Shown here piece after piece: positions 17,196-26,456 of a stretch of 64,000 bases of DNA (positions within the stretch are counted from its first letter, which is position 1; each line of letters begins with the position of its first letter). Made by a program: the position numbers and the translations under genes. This DNA comes from an uncultured Collinsella sp. GTDB lineage: Bacteria > Actinomycetota > Coriobacteriia > Coriobacteriales > Coriobacteriaceae. The notes below the pieces were generated by a model, which did no database searches, was not told where the DNA came from, and saw only the letters and a list, made by a program, of their open reading frames with translations. The stretch lies in NCBI GenBank assembly GCA_900540905.1, contig UQHR01000008.1, positions 4,777 through 68,776 on the forward strand, written 5' to 3'.

Positions 17196-18626
17196 TCAGG
17201 TGGTTGTCGGGACATAGGGATAGTATTCAAAGCGCAGTGTCATAAGCCGCTGCGGGGATTCAATAGCCGCGGCGATGATATTGGCATCGCGGGCACGATC
17301 AAACCCTTCGAGTTCGATCTGATACGAGACGTCTTGCATAATGTCCAGACGTCGCCAGGCTAGGAGTGTGTCACCATCGAATTCCAAGGTCTTGCCTCCG
17401 TCTGGAGCAACGGCGTATAGACGCAGCTTGGCGGTGGTTGCAGGGTCGACAACCGTGACCTTTTTAATTTCGTTTCGAGTATTCTTGGCGCCCAACAAGG
17501 TGAGCAGTGTTGGGGCCACGACCTCGCCCGATGGCAAAAAGACGACTTCGATGGATTCAGGAAATGCGATGATAGCCGACTTGCGGACGGGCTGATTGGC
17601 GGCGGCAACTTCGATGTTCGCAGCGTCGATGACCTCCGTGTGGTCGAGCGCGGCAAGCACGCAGCAGTTACCTTCATCGATCTCTTGAGGATCAGCAAGC
17701 CCCAGACTGTCCGCGAACTCGGGATCGTTTGGATCGGCAGCGGGCTCATTCGGCGCTTCGAAAGAAGCTGGGACGCTGTTTGTCGGCGACGGCGTGTCGC
17801 CCGCACCTGCTTCTTTGTCCGCGCTCTCTTCTTGTATGGTTGCGTTGATGGGTTCGTCGTTTGGGGGGAGCGTCTTGGCGTCAAACGCGGAGGGGAGAAT
17901 TCCGATGGCTCCGGATCCGTTCCACTCCATTTCGAGAAGCGCCGGGTCGGCAAGAATGCGTTGCCTGCTTTGCGCGCGGGCATCGATTTCAATAGGGCCT
18001 GCCTCTATCCCTCGTGTAAGGCTGAGTGATCCGGATGGCTTCTCGAAATGAGCGTCTGTGTCTTTGGTACTGACGGCGTAGAACAGCAGGGACGCTTCTC
18101 CCGCCGCGATGGCATCGGTACCGGCTTTGGTCAGCCGCAACGATGCCGTGAATGAGAGGGTGGGCTGCGTGTCGTCTGCATTCGCGGCGGCGCAGCCCAG
18201 ACATATACCGCCTCCTTTCTCAAAAAACGTACCGTCGAAGGCGACCTTCGCTCCGTTCGCCGAGTCATCGACCGAAGCGATGTCGATGCGCAGCTCTAAA
18301 TTGCATGGATCGCCATCTGCATCGAGCGCAACCGAGCGCCACGTGCAGACGGCGCACCCCGCCTGGGAGCCGTTTGCCTTGTTCGAACGATTGATATCCA
18401 CGACTATCGAGCCGTCCGTATTACGACGAAGGCATCCCGAGGTTGAGATTGCGGCCTGTGCGATCGAAAAACGCTTGCACGCAATGGCGCTCGACGGATT
18501 TGGTGCGGAGCTTAGGGCCGCTGGTAAGGAGTCTGCCATGACAGGAGTCGCCCAAGCGGCGACAGGCGTTCCGGTTGCGAGCGCGCCGCAGAGTGCGACG
18601 ACGGGCAAAAGGTTCTTCGATGCCAT
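17196..18626 (-). CDS. Secreted hypothetical protein, last gene of envelope cluster
   Basis: The N-terminus (MASKNLLPVVALCGALATG through AWATPVMA) is a Sec signal peptide. The 476-residue body is beta-rich, has paired cysteines (CAVC, CLGC, GNCC) and an acidic, proline-rich linker near residues 250-330. There is no sortase motif or C-terminal transmembrane helix, so it is presumably released or held by partners. AAGGAG precedes the ATG. It follows the small LAQTG protein by 18 bases, suggesting a shared operon. No family recognised. Confidence 0.65.
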   Translation of the reverse strand: MASKNLLPVVALCGALATGTPVAAWATPVMADSLPAALSSAPNPSSAIACKRFSIAQAAISTSGCLRRNTDGSIVVDINRSNKANGSQAGCAVCTWRSVALDADGDPCNLELRIDIASVDDSANGAKVAFDGTFFEKGGGICLGCAAANADDTQPTLSFTASLRLTKAGTDAIAAGEASLLFYAVSTKDTDAHFEKPSGSLSLTRGIEAGPIEIDARAQSRQRILADPALLEMEWNGSGAIGILPSAFDAKTLPPNDEPINATIQEESADKEAGAGDTPSPTNSVPASFEAPNEPAADPNDPEFADSLGLADPQEIDEGNCCVLAALDHTEVIDAANIEVAAANQPVRKSAIIAFPESIEVVFLPSGEVVAPTLLTLLGAKNTRNEIKKVTVVDPATTAKLRLYAVAPDGGKTLEFDGDTLLAWRRLDIMQDVSYQIELEGFDRARDANIIAAAIESPQRLMTLRFEYYPYVPTTT

Positions 18627-18644
18627 GGGGTCTCCTTAGCTAAT

Positions 18645-18926
18645 TTAGTGCGGCCTGTTCATGTTTTGTTTCTGGCTGTGTTTGATGTGCAGACCGAGGC
18701 CGGCGGTTCCCGCGCCTGCTGCTGCGGCGCCTGCTGCCAAGAGCCATCGTTTGTCGCCTGTCTGCGCCAACGGTTCCTCGCGGTCGCTGCGGTCGAGCTC
18801 CGAGAGGTCGACCGTCACTTGCGTGGCGGCCTGCGCCTGTTCTTGCTGGGCAAAGGCCATGGCTGGCCCAAACGCTAGGATGCTGACGGCGGCGGCCAGG
18901 GCGACGGCCTTATGCCGTGTGCGCAC
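18645..18926 (-). CDS. Small sortase-substrate-like surface protein
   Basis: I take the GTG at 18926, which overlaps the end of the upstream gene and places a typical signal peptide (VRTRHKAVALAAAVSILAF...AMAFA) at the N-terminus. After only about 30 mature residues comes LAQTG, a variant of LPXTG, then a glycine/alanine-rich hydrophobic stretch and a basic/histidine tail (HIKHSQKQNMNRPH). This is a complete cell-wall sorting signal on a very short protein. No sortase is encoded in the window. It may be a wall-anchoring subunit for its secreted neighbours. Confidence 0.65.
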   Translation of the reverse strand: MRTRHKAVALAAAVSILAFGPAMAFAQQEQAQAATQVTVDLSELDRSDREEPLAQTGDKRWLLAAGAAAAGAGTAGLGLHIKHSQKQNMNRPH

Positions 18927-19509
18927 CGGGCTCGACCGTCCAGGTGATCGTTGCAACCTGATCGCCTTCGCCGGTTACGCGGAAGATGTCGCGCGTGACG
19001 CGGGCGACGTTTCCGCTTGTCTTGAGCTTAATTTTGTCCGTGCCACCGGCAATGCCCTGGTAGCCCATGTCGAAGGCTGCATTCTTGGAAAGATCGAGGC
19101 CCGTTCCCTGCATTGCGGCGCTGGCGTTCTGGAGCGCGCCGTCGGGGCCGACCTTAAAGTCGATGGAGTTCTGCGCGGTTCCGGCCTTGGCGTCGGCGGC
19201 AATGGTCCAGGTGTTCATGGCGTCGATCTTCATGTTGGTGACATGGATGCCGTAGGCCGAATGATTGTCGATGGTGGTCGCGTCTTCTGAGGGGCCCTGA
19301 AGCGTGCCGTCGGCCTTGGCGACGAAGGGAATAACCGTCGGAACTTTGAACTCAACGTTGTCGATCTCGGTCCTGACCATTACCTTCGTGGTTCCAACGC
19401 GCCCGGCTGCCATAGCTGGCGTCGGGGCGGCGCCCATTGCGAGCGCGAGCGCGAGCCCTGCGCCCACGACGAGCGCTCTGGCTCCGTTCATGTTCCTGGT
19501 GATGTCCAT
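18910..19509 (-). CDS. Secreted beta-rich hypothetical protein
   Basis: A signal peptide (MNGARALVVGAGLALALAMG, cleavage near AMAA) leads a 199-residue protein of short beta strands with the motif NHSAYGIHVTNMKID. That segment resembles the strands of secreted WxL/camelysin-type surface proteins, but I see no decisive signature. AAAGGAA lies before the ATG. It overlaps the small sortase-substrate gene by 17 bases and lies in the same operon-like cluster, so assembly with that protein is likely but inferred. Confidence 0.65.
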   Translation of the reverse strand: MDITRNMNGARALVVGAGLALALAMGAAPTPAMAAGRVGTTKVMVRTEIDNVEFKVPTVIPFVAKADGTLQGPSEDATTIDNHSAYGIHVTNMKIDAMNTWTIAADAKAGTAQNSIDFKVGPDGALQNASAAMQGTGLDLSKNAAFDMGYQGIAGGTDKIKLKTSGNVARVTRDIFRVTGEGDQVATITWTVEPGAHTA

Positions 19510-19599
19510 GGTCGTTCCTTTCTATTCGCCGCGGGCCGTCCCCGCGATGATTGGACGAATGCTGGTGAATTGCGTGCGGTGCCGCGTCGGCCGGAAAAG

Positions 19600-20109
19600 C
19601 TAGTTCTCAGCTTGCTCAACCCGCACCTTGACACGTGTCGGATTGCCGTGGCTGTCGAGGGTCTTGGCATCGAGTGCCTGGATCTCGATGTACGCCTCGC
19701 CTTCTTTGATGTCGCCGGCGGGGCACGTTTCGATTGTCTTGCCGGTCTCGACCACACCGGATTCGTACATGGTCTCGTCGTTTTGGATGACGCGGAATCG
19801 CTGGGGAAATTTATTGTCTTGGACGTTTTGCACGTTGACGCGCAGCTTGCCGTCCTCCTGCAGCTGAGCGACCGGTGCGACCGAAATCGTCATCATGTTG
19901 TCGCGGACGATGGCGTCGAGCTCATCTTGGATTTCCTGACGCGTTTTGCCCTCGGCCGTCGTAACCGAAGCGCCCGCCTCGGGTACGGGCTGCGACTGCC
20001 AAGCGTATAGTCCTACGGCGACAAGGGCACAGACGATGGCCAAGCAGGCAACGATGAGCTTCTTGCGACGACCCGGGCCTGCAAAGTGGGGTGGCTTCTT
20101 CGCGCTCAT
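19600..20109 (-). CDS. Membrane-anchored hypothetical protein
   Basis: The start ATG at 20109 overlaps the upstream gene's stop (ATGA), giving 169 residues. A basic N-terminus (GRRKKL) precedes one transmembrane helix (LIVACLAIVCALVAVGLYAW), followed by an extracytoplasmic domain with alternating strands (ISVAPVAQLQEDGKLRVNVQNV). The orientation by the positive-inside rule puts the C-terminus outside. It may be a membrane base for the secreted proteins encoded downstream. No family recognised. Confidence 0.65.
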   Translation of the reverse strand: MSAKKPPHFAGPGRRKKLIVACLAIVCALVAVGLYAWQSQPVPEAGASVTTAEGKTRQEIQDELDAIVRDNMMTISVAPVAQLQEDGKLRVNVQNVQDNKFPQRFRVIQNDETMYESGVVETGKTIETCPAGDIKEGEAYIEIQALDAKTLDSHGNPTRVKVRVEQAEN

Positions 20110-20402
20110 GCGGCATCCTTGGCGGTATAGATGCGCGCAAAGGTGGACGGGTTCGCTCCAAAGAGCATGTGAAGCATCAGGCGGCGTGAGTAGACAAGCT
20201 CGTCGAAGTCGGGAGGGAGCTCGATGTCGTGGATATGCGCGATGCGGTGGGCGAGCGCCGAGAACGACTCGGGGTCGCAGATCACATCGGTGGTAACGTG
20301 GTAGACCGTCGTATCGGGGAATGCCTCTTCGTCGAAAGGCAGGAGATGGGGATCGTCGTCGACTTCGATGGCGATGCCGTACTGGGGCCAGTAATGTGCC
20401 AT
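20106..20402 (-). CDS. Small cytoplasmic hypothetical protein
   Basis: A 98-residue acidic protein without signal peptide or membrane segment; GGGAGG lies 5 bases before the ATG. It opens the minus-strand envelope cluster and overlaps the next gene by 4 bases, so it is translated with it. The sequence (HYWPQYGIAIEVDDDPHLLPFD) suggests a globular protein of unknown role, perhaps a regulator or chaperone of the cluster. Confidence 0.6.
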   Translation of the reverse strand: MAHYWPQYGIAIEVDDDPHLLPFDEEAFPDTTVYHVTTDVICDPESFSALAHRIAHIHDIELPPDFDELVYSRRLMLHMLFGANPSTFARIYTAKDAA

Positions 20403-20748
20403 GGGAACCTCCCTGCTTCTGGGGCCAAAACTTCTGTCGGTTTTGGCTGTCGATGCCGACGGTATCAGCCACTACTTGACCAATTGCTGACCAAATGCTT
20501 GACGGATTGGTGTCTCCGCAGGTAAAAGGCGGCAAAAAATACTCCAACTTTTTTCAAGCGACAATCACGCGGTCGGCGACGGCGGGGCCATATGTGTCAA
20601 AAGCATCGTCTGCCGAGGAAATCAAGCCGCTCGCCGAATTGCACGAACGTAAAAATCACCAATTATGGAGACGGTCTCGAACACGTCGACGAAACGATGC
20701 GGTAACATCTCCCTGCAAACACTGTAGTTAGCTAAAGGGGGAGTTCGC
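20403..20748. other. Divergent intergenic region
   Basis: 346 bases between the envelope cluster (minus) and the lactate-oxidation operon (plus), so it must hold two promoters. I see an imperfect direct repeat of TTGACCAA/CTGACCAAAT/CTTGACGG around 20475-20510 that might be an operator, and GGGGGAG (20737-20743) as the ribosome site for the FAD protein. No RNA gene or hairpin was found. Confidence 0.4.
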
Positions 20749-22350
20749 GTGTCTGCAACCATCAAACCCTTCACCGACGAGTTCGAAGAGTATGGTCGCG
20801 ATGAGTCTCGCGCATCGGGCGAGGCCTCGAGCATCTCGTTTCCGACAACGGGAGACGAGGTCCGTGCCATTTTGGAAAAGCTCCATGCCGAGCGTGTCCC
20901 GGTAACGGTTCAGGGCGCCCGAACCGGCCTTGCCGCCGGTGCCGTGCCCCACGGCGGGCATATCCTCAATACTTCCCGTATGAATCGCTACTTGGGCCTT
21001 CGCCGCGATGAACAAGGCCAATTTCTGCTGCGCGTGGAGCCGGGCGTTGTGCTCTCGGAGCTGCGCAAGCAGCTGAGCAAGAAGGTGCTGCCGACTGCTG
21101 GTTGGGACCAGGCATCGCTTGAGGCCTACGAGGAGTTCCAAGAGGCCCCCGAGCAGTTCTTTCCCACCGATCCCACCGAGGCATCTGCCTGTCTGGGCGG
21201 CATGGCGGCATGTAACGCCTCTGGTGCCCGCAGCTACGCCTACGGTCCCATGCGCCCACATATCACGGGACTCCACGTCGCGCTGGCTGATGGCGATTTG
21301 CTTGAGCTTCAGCGCGGCGAGGTTTTTGCCCAGGGCCGCCACCTGTCGCTCGTGACGGCAGTGGGCCGTACGCTCGAGCTCGATCTTCCCGGCTATACCA
21401 TGCCCAAGACAAAAAATGCCTCAGGCTATTTCGTTGCGGACGAAATGGACGCCATCGACCTCTTTATCGGTGCTTGCGGCACGCTCGGCGTTATCACCGA
21501 GCTCGAGATTGCCCTGCAGGCGGCGCCTGCGGTCGTTTGGGGTGTGAGCTGCTTTTTCGATAGCGAAGACAAGGCCGTGTCCTTTACCGATTCCGTGCGT
21601 CCCGTCCTGTCCCATGCGGCTGCCATCGAGTACTTCGACGCTGGCGCCCTGGATATTCTACGTCGCCAGCGCGAGCAGTCGACGGCGTTTGCCTCGCTGC
21701 CGGCGCTCGACAAAGAGGCCAAGGTCTGTGTGTACGTGGAGCTCGACTGCGATGACGAGGCCCAGGCGACCGAGGAACTGTACCACCTGGGATGGGTGCT
21801 CGAGTTTGCGGGTGGCCGCGACGATGCGACATGGGTCGCGCGCACCGAGGTTGATCGCGAGTGCCAGCGGTTCTTCCGCCATGCGGTCCCCGAGAGCGTC
21901 AATATGCTTATCGACGAGCGTCGCCGCACGGATCCCACCATCACCAAACTGGGTTCGGACATGTCGGTGCCCAATGCACGCCTTGCCGATGTCGTGGTCC
22001 TCTATCGCCGCACACTGGCCGAAAGCGGGCTTGAATCTGCTGCCTGGGGGCACATCGGTAACAACCATCTGCATGTGAACATCCTGCCGCGCGATGCGCA
22101 GGACTACCGTCGCGGTGGCGAGCTGTTTGCCCAGTGGGCTGCGGAGGTAACGGCTATGGGCGGTGCCGTTTCTGCCGAGCACGGCGTCGGCAAGATCAAG
22201 GCGGGCTTCTTAGAGACGATGTACGGTCACGAGGCCATGGTCGAGTCGGCGCGGCTCAAGCTCCAGCTCGATCCCGACGGGCAGCTGGGTCGCGGCAACC
22301 TGTTTTCGGAGAAGCTCTTGGATGAGCTTGTCCAGAAAGGGGGCGCGTGA
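20749..22350 (+). CDS. FAD-binding oxidoreductase, D-lactate dehydrogenase type
   Basis: A GTG start behind GGGGGAG. The N-terminal PCMH-type FAD domain shows VPVTVQGARTGLAAGAVP, GHILNTSRMNRYLG and the cofactor loop PTEASACLGGMAACNASGAR. The C-terminal domain has GHIGNNHLHVNILP, HGVGKIKAGF and the family's histidines. GlcD/Dld and alkyl-DHAP-synthase proteins share this fold. At 533 residues it is longer than GlcD. Overlap with etfB (GTGA) and the adjacent ferredoxin-EtfA point to an electron-bifurcating lactate dehydrogenase; a 2-hydroxyacid other than lactate is possible. Confidence 0.85.
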   Translation: MSATIKPFTDEFEEYGRDESRASGEASSISFPTTGDEVRAILEKLHAERVPVTVQGARTGLAAGAVPHGGHILNTSRMNRYLGLRRDEQGQFLLRVEPGVVLSELRKQLSKKVLPTAGWDQASLEAYEEFQEAPEQFFPTDPTEASACLGGMAACNASGARSYAYGPMRPHITGLHVALADGDLLELQRGEVFAQGRHLSLVTAVGRTLELDLPGYTMPKTKNASGYFVADEMDAIDLFIGACGTLGVITELEIALQAAPAVVWGVSCFFDSEDKAVSFTDSVRPVLSHAAAIEYFDAGALDILRRQREQSTAFASLPALDKEAKVCVYVELDCDDEAQATEELYHLGWVLEFAGGRDDATWVARTEVDRECQRFFRHAVPESVNMLIDERRRTDPTITKLGSDMSVPNARLADVVVLYRRTLAESGLESAAWGHIGNNHLHVNILPRDAQDYRRGGELFAQWAAEVTAMGGAVSAEHGVGKIKAGFLETMYGHEAMVESARLKLQLDPDGQLGRGNLFSEKLLDELVQKGGA

Positions 22351-23168
22351 AGATGAGCGATTTCCATATGGTGGTGTGCGTCAAGGCCGTGCCGGGCAGC
22401 ACCGAGGTCAAGATGGACCCCAAGACCAATACCATCGTGCGCGATGGCAAGCAGGCGGTCATTAATCCCTTTGATGCGAGCGCTTTGGAATGCGCGCTGG
22501 CGCTGAAAGACGACTTTATCGGCTTTGGCATGGACGTGCGCGTAACGGTGGTGTCGATGGGCATCCCCGCGACCGAGTCGCTGCTGCGCGACTGCATCGC
22601 TCGAGGTGCCGACGACGCGCTGCTGCTGACCGATCGCGCCTTTGCAGGTGCCGATACCCTGGCAACCACCTACGCCCTCAAGTGCGGCATCGAGGCGCTC
22701 GACGAGGACTTCGACCTGCTCATCTGCGGCAAGATGGCGGTGGATGGCGATACGGCGCAGATTGGTCCCGAGCTTGCCGGAGCCTTTGAGATTCCCTGCG
22801 TGACCGACGTGAGTTGCGTGCAGAGCGCGGGCTTTACGACCTGTGGCTCGCTGGCGCTCGTTCACGGATGCGATGCCGGCGAGGAGACGGTGTATCTTGA
22901 GATGCCGTGCGCGATGACGACTGCCAAGGAGATTGGCCAGTTGCGTATGCCGAGTATTGCCGGTATTCGCGCGGCGGAGGAGGCGGACGTGCGCGTGGTC
23001 AGTGCCGCCGACGTGAACGCCGACCCCGCGCGTTGCGGTCTTGCTGGGTCGCCGACGCAGGTCGTGCGCTCGTTTGTGCCCGACCGTGACCAAACGTGCG
23101 AGGCCGTTGAGGGGACGGCGTCCGAGCAGGCGGCAAAGCTTGCCAAGATTATCGAGGGGATGGCATAG
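22347..23168 (+). CDS. etfB: Electron transfer flavoprotein subunit beta
   Basis: EtfB is recognised from VVCVKAVPGSTEVKMDPKT, the FDASALECALAL segment and the GKMAVDGDTAQIGPELA stretch. EtfB binds the second flavin or AMP and passes electrons with EtfA. Its GTG start overlaps the preceding stop (an ATG six bases on is an alternative). It is 273 residues, the size of bifurcating-type EtfB. It sits between the FAD oxidoreductase and ferredoxin-bearing EtfA, consistent with one stable complex. Confidence 0.92.
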   Translation: MKMSDFHMVVCVKAVPGSTEVKMDPKTNTIVRDGKQAVINPFDASALECALALKDDFIGFGMDVRVTVVSMGIPATESLLRDCIARGADDALLLTDRAFAGADTLATTYALKCGIEALDEDFDLLICGKMAVDGDTAQIGPELAGAFEIPCVTDVSCVQSAGFTTCGSLALVHGCDAGEETVYLEMPCAMTTAKEIGQLRMPSIAGIRAAEEADVRVVSAADVNADPARCGLAGSPTQVVRSFVPDRDQTCEAVEGTASEQAAKLAKIIEGMA

Positions 23169-24374
23169 ATGAGCGGACTGATTATCGATAGCGAAGCCTG
23201 TGTCGGCTGCGGTCGCTGCGTTCGCGCCTGTGCCTCGGGCGGCATCGTAGTGGAAGGCGAACGACCCAGCCGATGCGCCCGCGTAACCGACGGCTGCATC
23301 CTATGCGGTGGGTGCGTCGACGCCTGCCCTGTCAACGCTATCTCGATCGAGCGTGACGAGACCGCCGGCGCGGTTGACCTCGATGCGTATCGAGACATTT
23401 GGGTATTCGTGCAGACCGACGAGCACGATACGGTGACTCCCGTTGCCTATGAGCTTATGGGCAAGGGCCGCGAGCTTGCCGATGCTCGTGGCTGCCGTCT
23501 GGTGGCACTGGCCGGCATGGGCCCTGAGGGTTCTCTCGGTGACCTGGAGCATCTGGTTTGCGCGGGCGCCGACGAAGTCCTGGCCTGTCGCGACGAGCGC
23601 CTGCGCCAAAACGATGCGGAGGTCTACACCCGCTTGATTTGCGATTTGGTAGCCGAACGCAAACCCGAGGCCATCCTATACGGTGCGACCGCTTTTGGCC
23701 GCGAACTGGCACCCGGCGTTGCCGTGCGTTTGCAGACGGGCCTTACGGCTGACTGCACCGTACTTTCGATGGATACGGAGACGGGACTGCTGCAACAGAC
23801 GCGTCCGGCGTTTGGCGGCAACCTGATGGCCACCATTGTCTGCCCCAATCATCGTCCCCAGATGGCAACGGTGCGCCCCGGTATCTTTAAGGCTCCCGAC
23901 TTCGACTACGGCCGCTCTGGCACGATCACCCAGATATCGCTTGCGGATGATGCTAAGGCTCGTGTCGAGATCTCGATTCCCGCCGAGGAGTGGGGACAGC
24001 AGCCCTCGATCGCCAATGCCGAGTGCCTGGTCGTGGTGGGTCGCGGCATTGGTTCCAAGAAAAACCTGCCGCTGATGCGAAAACTCGCCGGGGCTCTGGG
24101 AGCCGAGCTTGGCTGCACGCGACCTGTCGTGGAGGCTGGCTGGTTGGAGTATCGCCATCAGATTGGCCAGACGGGCGTATCGGTTTCGCCTAAGCTTCTC
24201 GTGAGTATCGGTGTTTCAGGCGCCATTCAGCATCTTGCCGGCATCGGTGGGGCGGAGTGCATTATCGCCATCAACGAGGACCCGGATGCCCCCATCTTTG
24301 GTGCTGCCCAGTACAAGGTTGTCGGCGATGCCGTCGAGGTCGTCGAGGAGCTGCTGGCCCAGCTTGAGCGCTAG
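23169..24374 (+). CDS. etfA: Electron transfer flavoprotein subunit alpha with N-terminal ferredoxin domain
   Basis: The first 65 residues carry two [4Fe-4S] motifs (Cys11, 14, 17, 21 and the CILCGGCVDACP cluster), then the EtfA body begins. The FAD-binding C-terminus includes VGRGIGSKKNLPLM, TRPVVEAGWLEYRHQIGQTG and GVSGAIQHLAGI. This two-cluster extension is characteristic of EtfA (LctC) of bifurcating lactate dehydrogenases as in Acetobacterium. Its start follows the etfB stop directly. It converges with the HD protein gene, the two stops overlapping by 4 bases. Confidence 0.92.
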   Translation: MSGLIIDSEACVGCGRCVRACASGGIVVEGERPSRCARVTDGCILCGGCVDACPVNAISIERDETAGAVDLDAYRDIWVFVQTDEHDTVTPVAYELMGKGRELADARGCRLVALAGMGPEGSLGDLEHLVCAGADEVLACRDERLRQNDAEVYTRLICDLVAERKPEAILYGATAFGRELAPGVAVRLQTGLTADCTVLSMDTETGLLQQTRPAFGGNLMATIVCPNHRPQMATVRPGIFKAPDFDYGRSGTITQISLADDAKARVEISIPAEEWGQQPSIANAECLVVVGRGIGSKKNLPLMRKLAGALGAELGCTRPVVEAGWLEYRHQIGQTGVSVSPKLLVSIGVSGAIQHLAGIGGAECIIAINEDPDAPIFGAAQYKVVGDAVEVVEELLAQLER

Positions 24375-25183
24375 GCGCGCGCCAGCCAGTCGCGCATCTC
24401 GTCCTTTAGACGCTCCCAGGTCGCTTGCGTGGCGGGATCGGTAAAGGAGCGCGTAATGCCAAAGGGCGCGTCGAGCAGGCGGTAGATATCGCCCTGCTCG
24501 CGCGCCAGCGCGCGGCTCGCCGGATAGACGAGCTCAAACATAAAGCAGATGAGCCCCACCAGGTAGTCCGCGGGCTCGTCGCGTTCATCGCGTGCGACGC
24601 AGCGGTGCTCGTCAAAGGCGGCAAGTGTCGGCGACGAGAAACGGCTGCCGAGAAACGTCTTCTCGTCCACCTTGAGGATGGTGTCGACGGTGCTGTCGGC
24701 GATGGTGCGCATAATGTCGATCTTGTCACCATCGCGCACGATATCGCAGAAGCTTCGCGTGCGCACGTCGAGCTGCGCGGGTAGACGGAAATCACTGTGA
24801 TAGGCAATGCTCGCTCGGATGAGCTCATCTTCTGCCGGGTCATCGATAAAGTCGCGGATGCTCGTTACGGCGGGTGCATCGGCGGGATTCTCGCCAAAGA
24901 GGACCTCGATGCCCAGCGCCGCATGGCTCATGCTCTCGGCGTCCTTAAAGGTGTCCCAGCGTCGCAGCTGCTCAAAGCGGCCCATATCGTGTAGCAGGCC
25001 GCAAAGCCATGCCAGGTCAATATCTTCTGACGACCAGCCCTGCTCGCGCGCTACGGCATCGCATGTCTCGGCCACGTGGTACGTATGCTCGATTTTGAGC
25101 GCGATGCGTGGGTTGGTGGCGTCGTAGGCATCGGTGTAGCTTTTGAAGGCCGCGCACGCCCGGTCTCGATCGATGGCTGTCAT
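24371..25183 (-). CDS. HD-domain phosphohydrolase
   Basis: The HD-domain pattern is present: KIEHTYHVAE, then LLHDMGRFEQ with the His-Asp pair, a later SHAALGIEVLF and a distal acidic residue set. These enzymes hydrolyse phosphate esters, often nucleotide second messengers, with bound metals. The 270 residues have no other domain, so the substrate is not predictable. AGGAAG lies before the ATG. It is monocistronic and tail-to-tail with etfA. Confidence 0.8.
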   Translation of the reverse strand: MTAIDRDRACAAFKSYTDAYDATNPRIALKIEHTYHVAETCDAVAREQGWSSEDIDLAWLCGLLHDMGRFEQLRRWDTFKDAESMSHAALGIEVLFGENPADAPAVTSIRDFIDDPAEDELIRASIAYHSDFRLPAQLDVRTRSFCDIVRDGDKIDIMRTIADSTVDTILKVDEKTFLGSRFSSPTLAAFDEHRCVARDERDEPADYLVGLICFMFELVYPASRALAREQGDIYRLLDAPFGITRSFTDPATQATWERLKDEMRDWLARA

Positions 25184-25309
25184 AATGACTTCCTAAAAAG
25201 TTGTGTCTTTCGATCCGGTGGCAATTGTAGGTGAACTCGGTTGCTGTCGGATGATGATTCTGCCGTGTCGCTACATGCGGCTCGGAGACCTTGTCAGGAT
25301 GAGAAGCGT

Positions 25310-26002
25310 ATGGTGCTCAAAATCGTTAGAACCGTCTGGCCGGTGATGCTTACCTATGTTGCAATAGGCGCGCCGTGCGGAATGATCATGGGGCAGACGG
25401 GAATGGAGCCCTGGATGGTCTTTGCCCTGAGCAGCACGTTTGTGACGGGCAGCGGTCAGTTTATGATCTGCAATCTTTGGCTGGCGGGCGTACCGGCACC
25501 TTCGATTATCGCGAGCGTTGCCGCCATCTCCTCTCGTTTTGCGCTTTACTCGGCATCGATCGCGCCGCATCTGACGGGTGCCTCGAAGCGTCAGACGCTG
25601 GCTGTTGCCGCGACACTTACCGAGGAGGCATATGGCATCTCGCTTGCCAAGTTGGTTGAAGGGGAGGATTGGGGCCCGCGCGAGTCCTTTGTGCTCAACG
25701 TGATCCTCATCGCAACATGGGGCGTTTCGTGTACGATGGGCGCCATCGTCGGCGCCGTTGTCGATGTTCCCACCGCCATTGCAGCCTTTGTCTGCACCTC
25801 GCTCTTTATCTGCCTGCTCTTTTCGCAGCGGCTGTCGCGCGGCAACGTTGTCGCGGCGGTTTCGGGTGCGGTGTCCGTCGCCGTATGCAAGTTCTTGGGC
25901 CTTGCGAATATTGCCGTGCCGGCAAGCGTCGTGGCCGGCATTGCCATTGCGCTCGCGTGCGATACTGTATTTGACGGAAGAGGTGCCCGCGATGCCCGTT
26001 AA
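25310..26002 (+). CDS. azlC: AzlC-family branched-chain amino acid exporter large subunit
   Basis: I start at the ATG at 25310, which gives a basic N-terminus and avoids a non-homologous extension; a TTG at 25241 also opens the frame. The protein is a polytopic membrane protein with the AzlC signatures TFVTGSGQFMICNLW and SSRFALYSASIAPHL. AzlCD exports branched-chain amino acids. It overlaps azlD by 11 bases, the usual arrangement. A liv importer is encoded 19 kb away; any functional link is inference. Confidence 0.85.
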   Translation: MVLKIVRTVWPVMLTYVAIGAPCGMIMGQTGMEPWMVFALSSTFVTGSGQFMICNLWLAGVPAPSIIASVAAISSRFALYSASIAPHLTGASKRQTLAVAATLTEEAYGISLAKLVEGEDWGPRESFVLNVILIATWGVSCTMGAIVGAVVDVPTAIAAFVCTSLFICLLFSQRLSRGNVVAAVSGAVSVAVCKFLGLANIAVPASVVAGIAIALACDTVFDGRGARDAR

Positions 26003-26315
26003 CGAGTTCTTGGTTCTGTGGCTGTCGTCGTGGGCTGCTATCGCGTTCTTTCGAATCGCGCCGGCGTTCGCCTTGCGCGGGCGGACCCTGTCGCCCCGCA
26101 TTACCGAGGCCCTGGGCTATATCCCGCCCGCTGCCTTTGCCGCGCTGATCGCCAACGACTTGGTGAACCCCGGCGCGTTCGACGTGGGACTCTGGCCTGC
26201 CTTGGTTCCCTGGATTGCGGCCGCCGGCGTCGTGGCGGTGGCAATCAAGACAAAGTCGATGTTGTGGTGCTGCGTTTCGGGCATCGTGTTCTATATCGTT
26301 TTGAGCCTCGTATAG
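25992..26315 (+). CDS. azlD: AzlD-family branched-chain amino acid exporter small subunit
   Basis: 107 residues with three to four membrane segments and the AzlD pattern RITEALGYIPPAAFAALIANDL. It begins inside the end of azlC, indicating coupled translation. AzlD is the obligate small partner of the exporter. It was recovered from within a longer frame; the upstream part of that frame is out of the gene. Confidence 0.85.
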   Translation: MPVNEFLVLWLSSWAAIAFFRIAPAFALRGRTLSPRITEALGYIPPAAFAALIANDLVNPGAFDVGLWPALVPWIAAAGVVAVAIKTKSMLWCCVSGIVFYIVLSLV

Positions 26316-26456
26316 GAGCAGGACGCGTTATCGTCCCGGCCTAACGAATCGAATTTCTCACCGAGGCGGTCTGCTTCTTCTGGTACCATGGTCAAACTTT
26401 ACTGTAGCAAAGCGTGACGTGGGCTTTTGTTCTGCGTCAGCGGAAATGGGGGTTTC

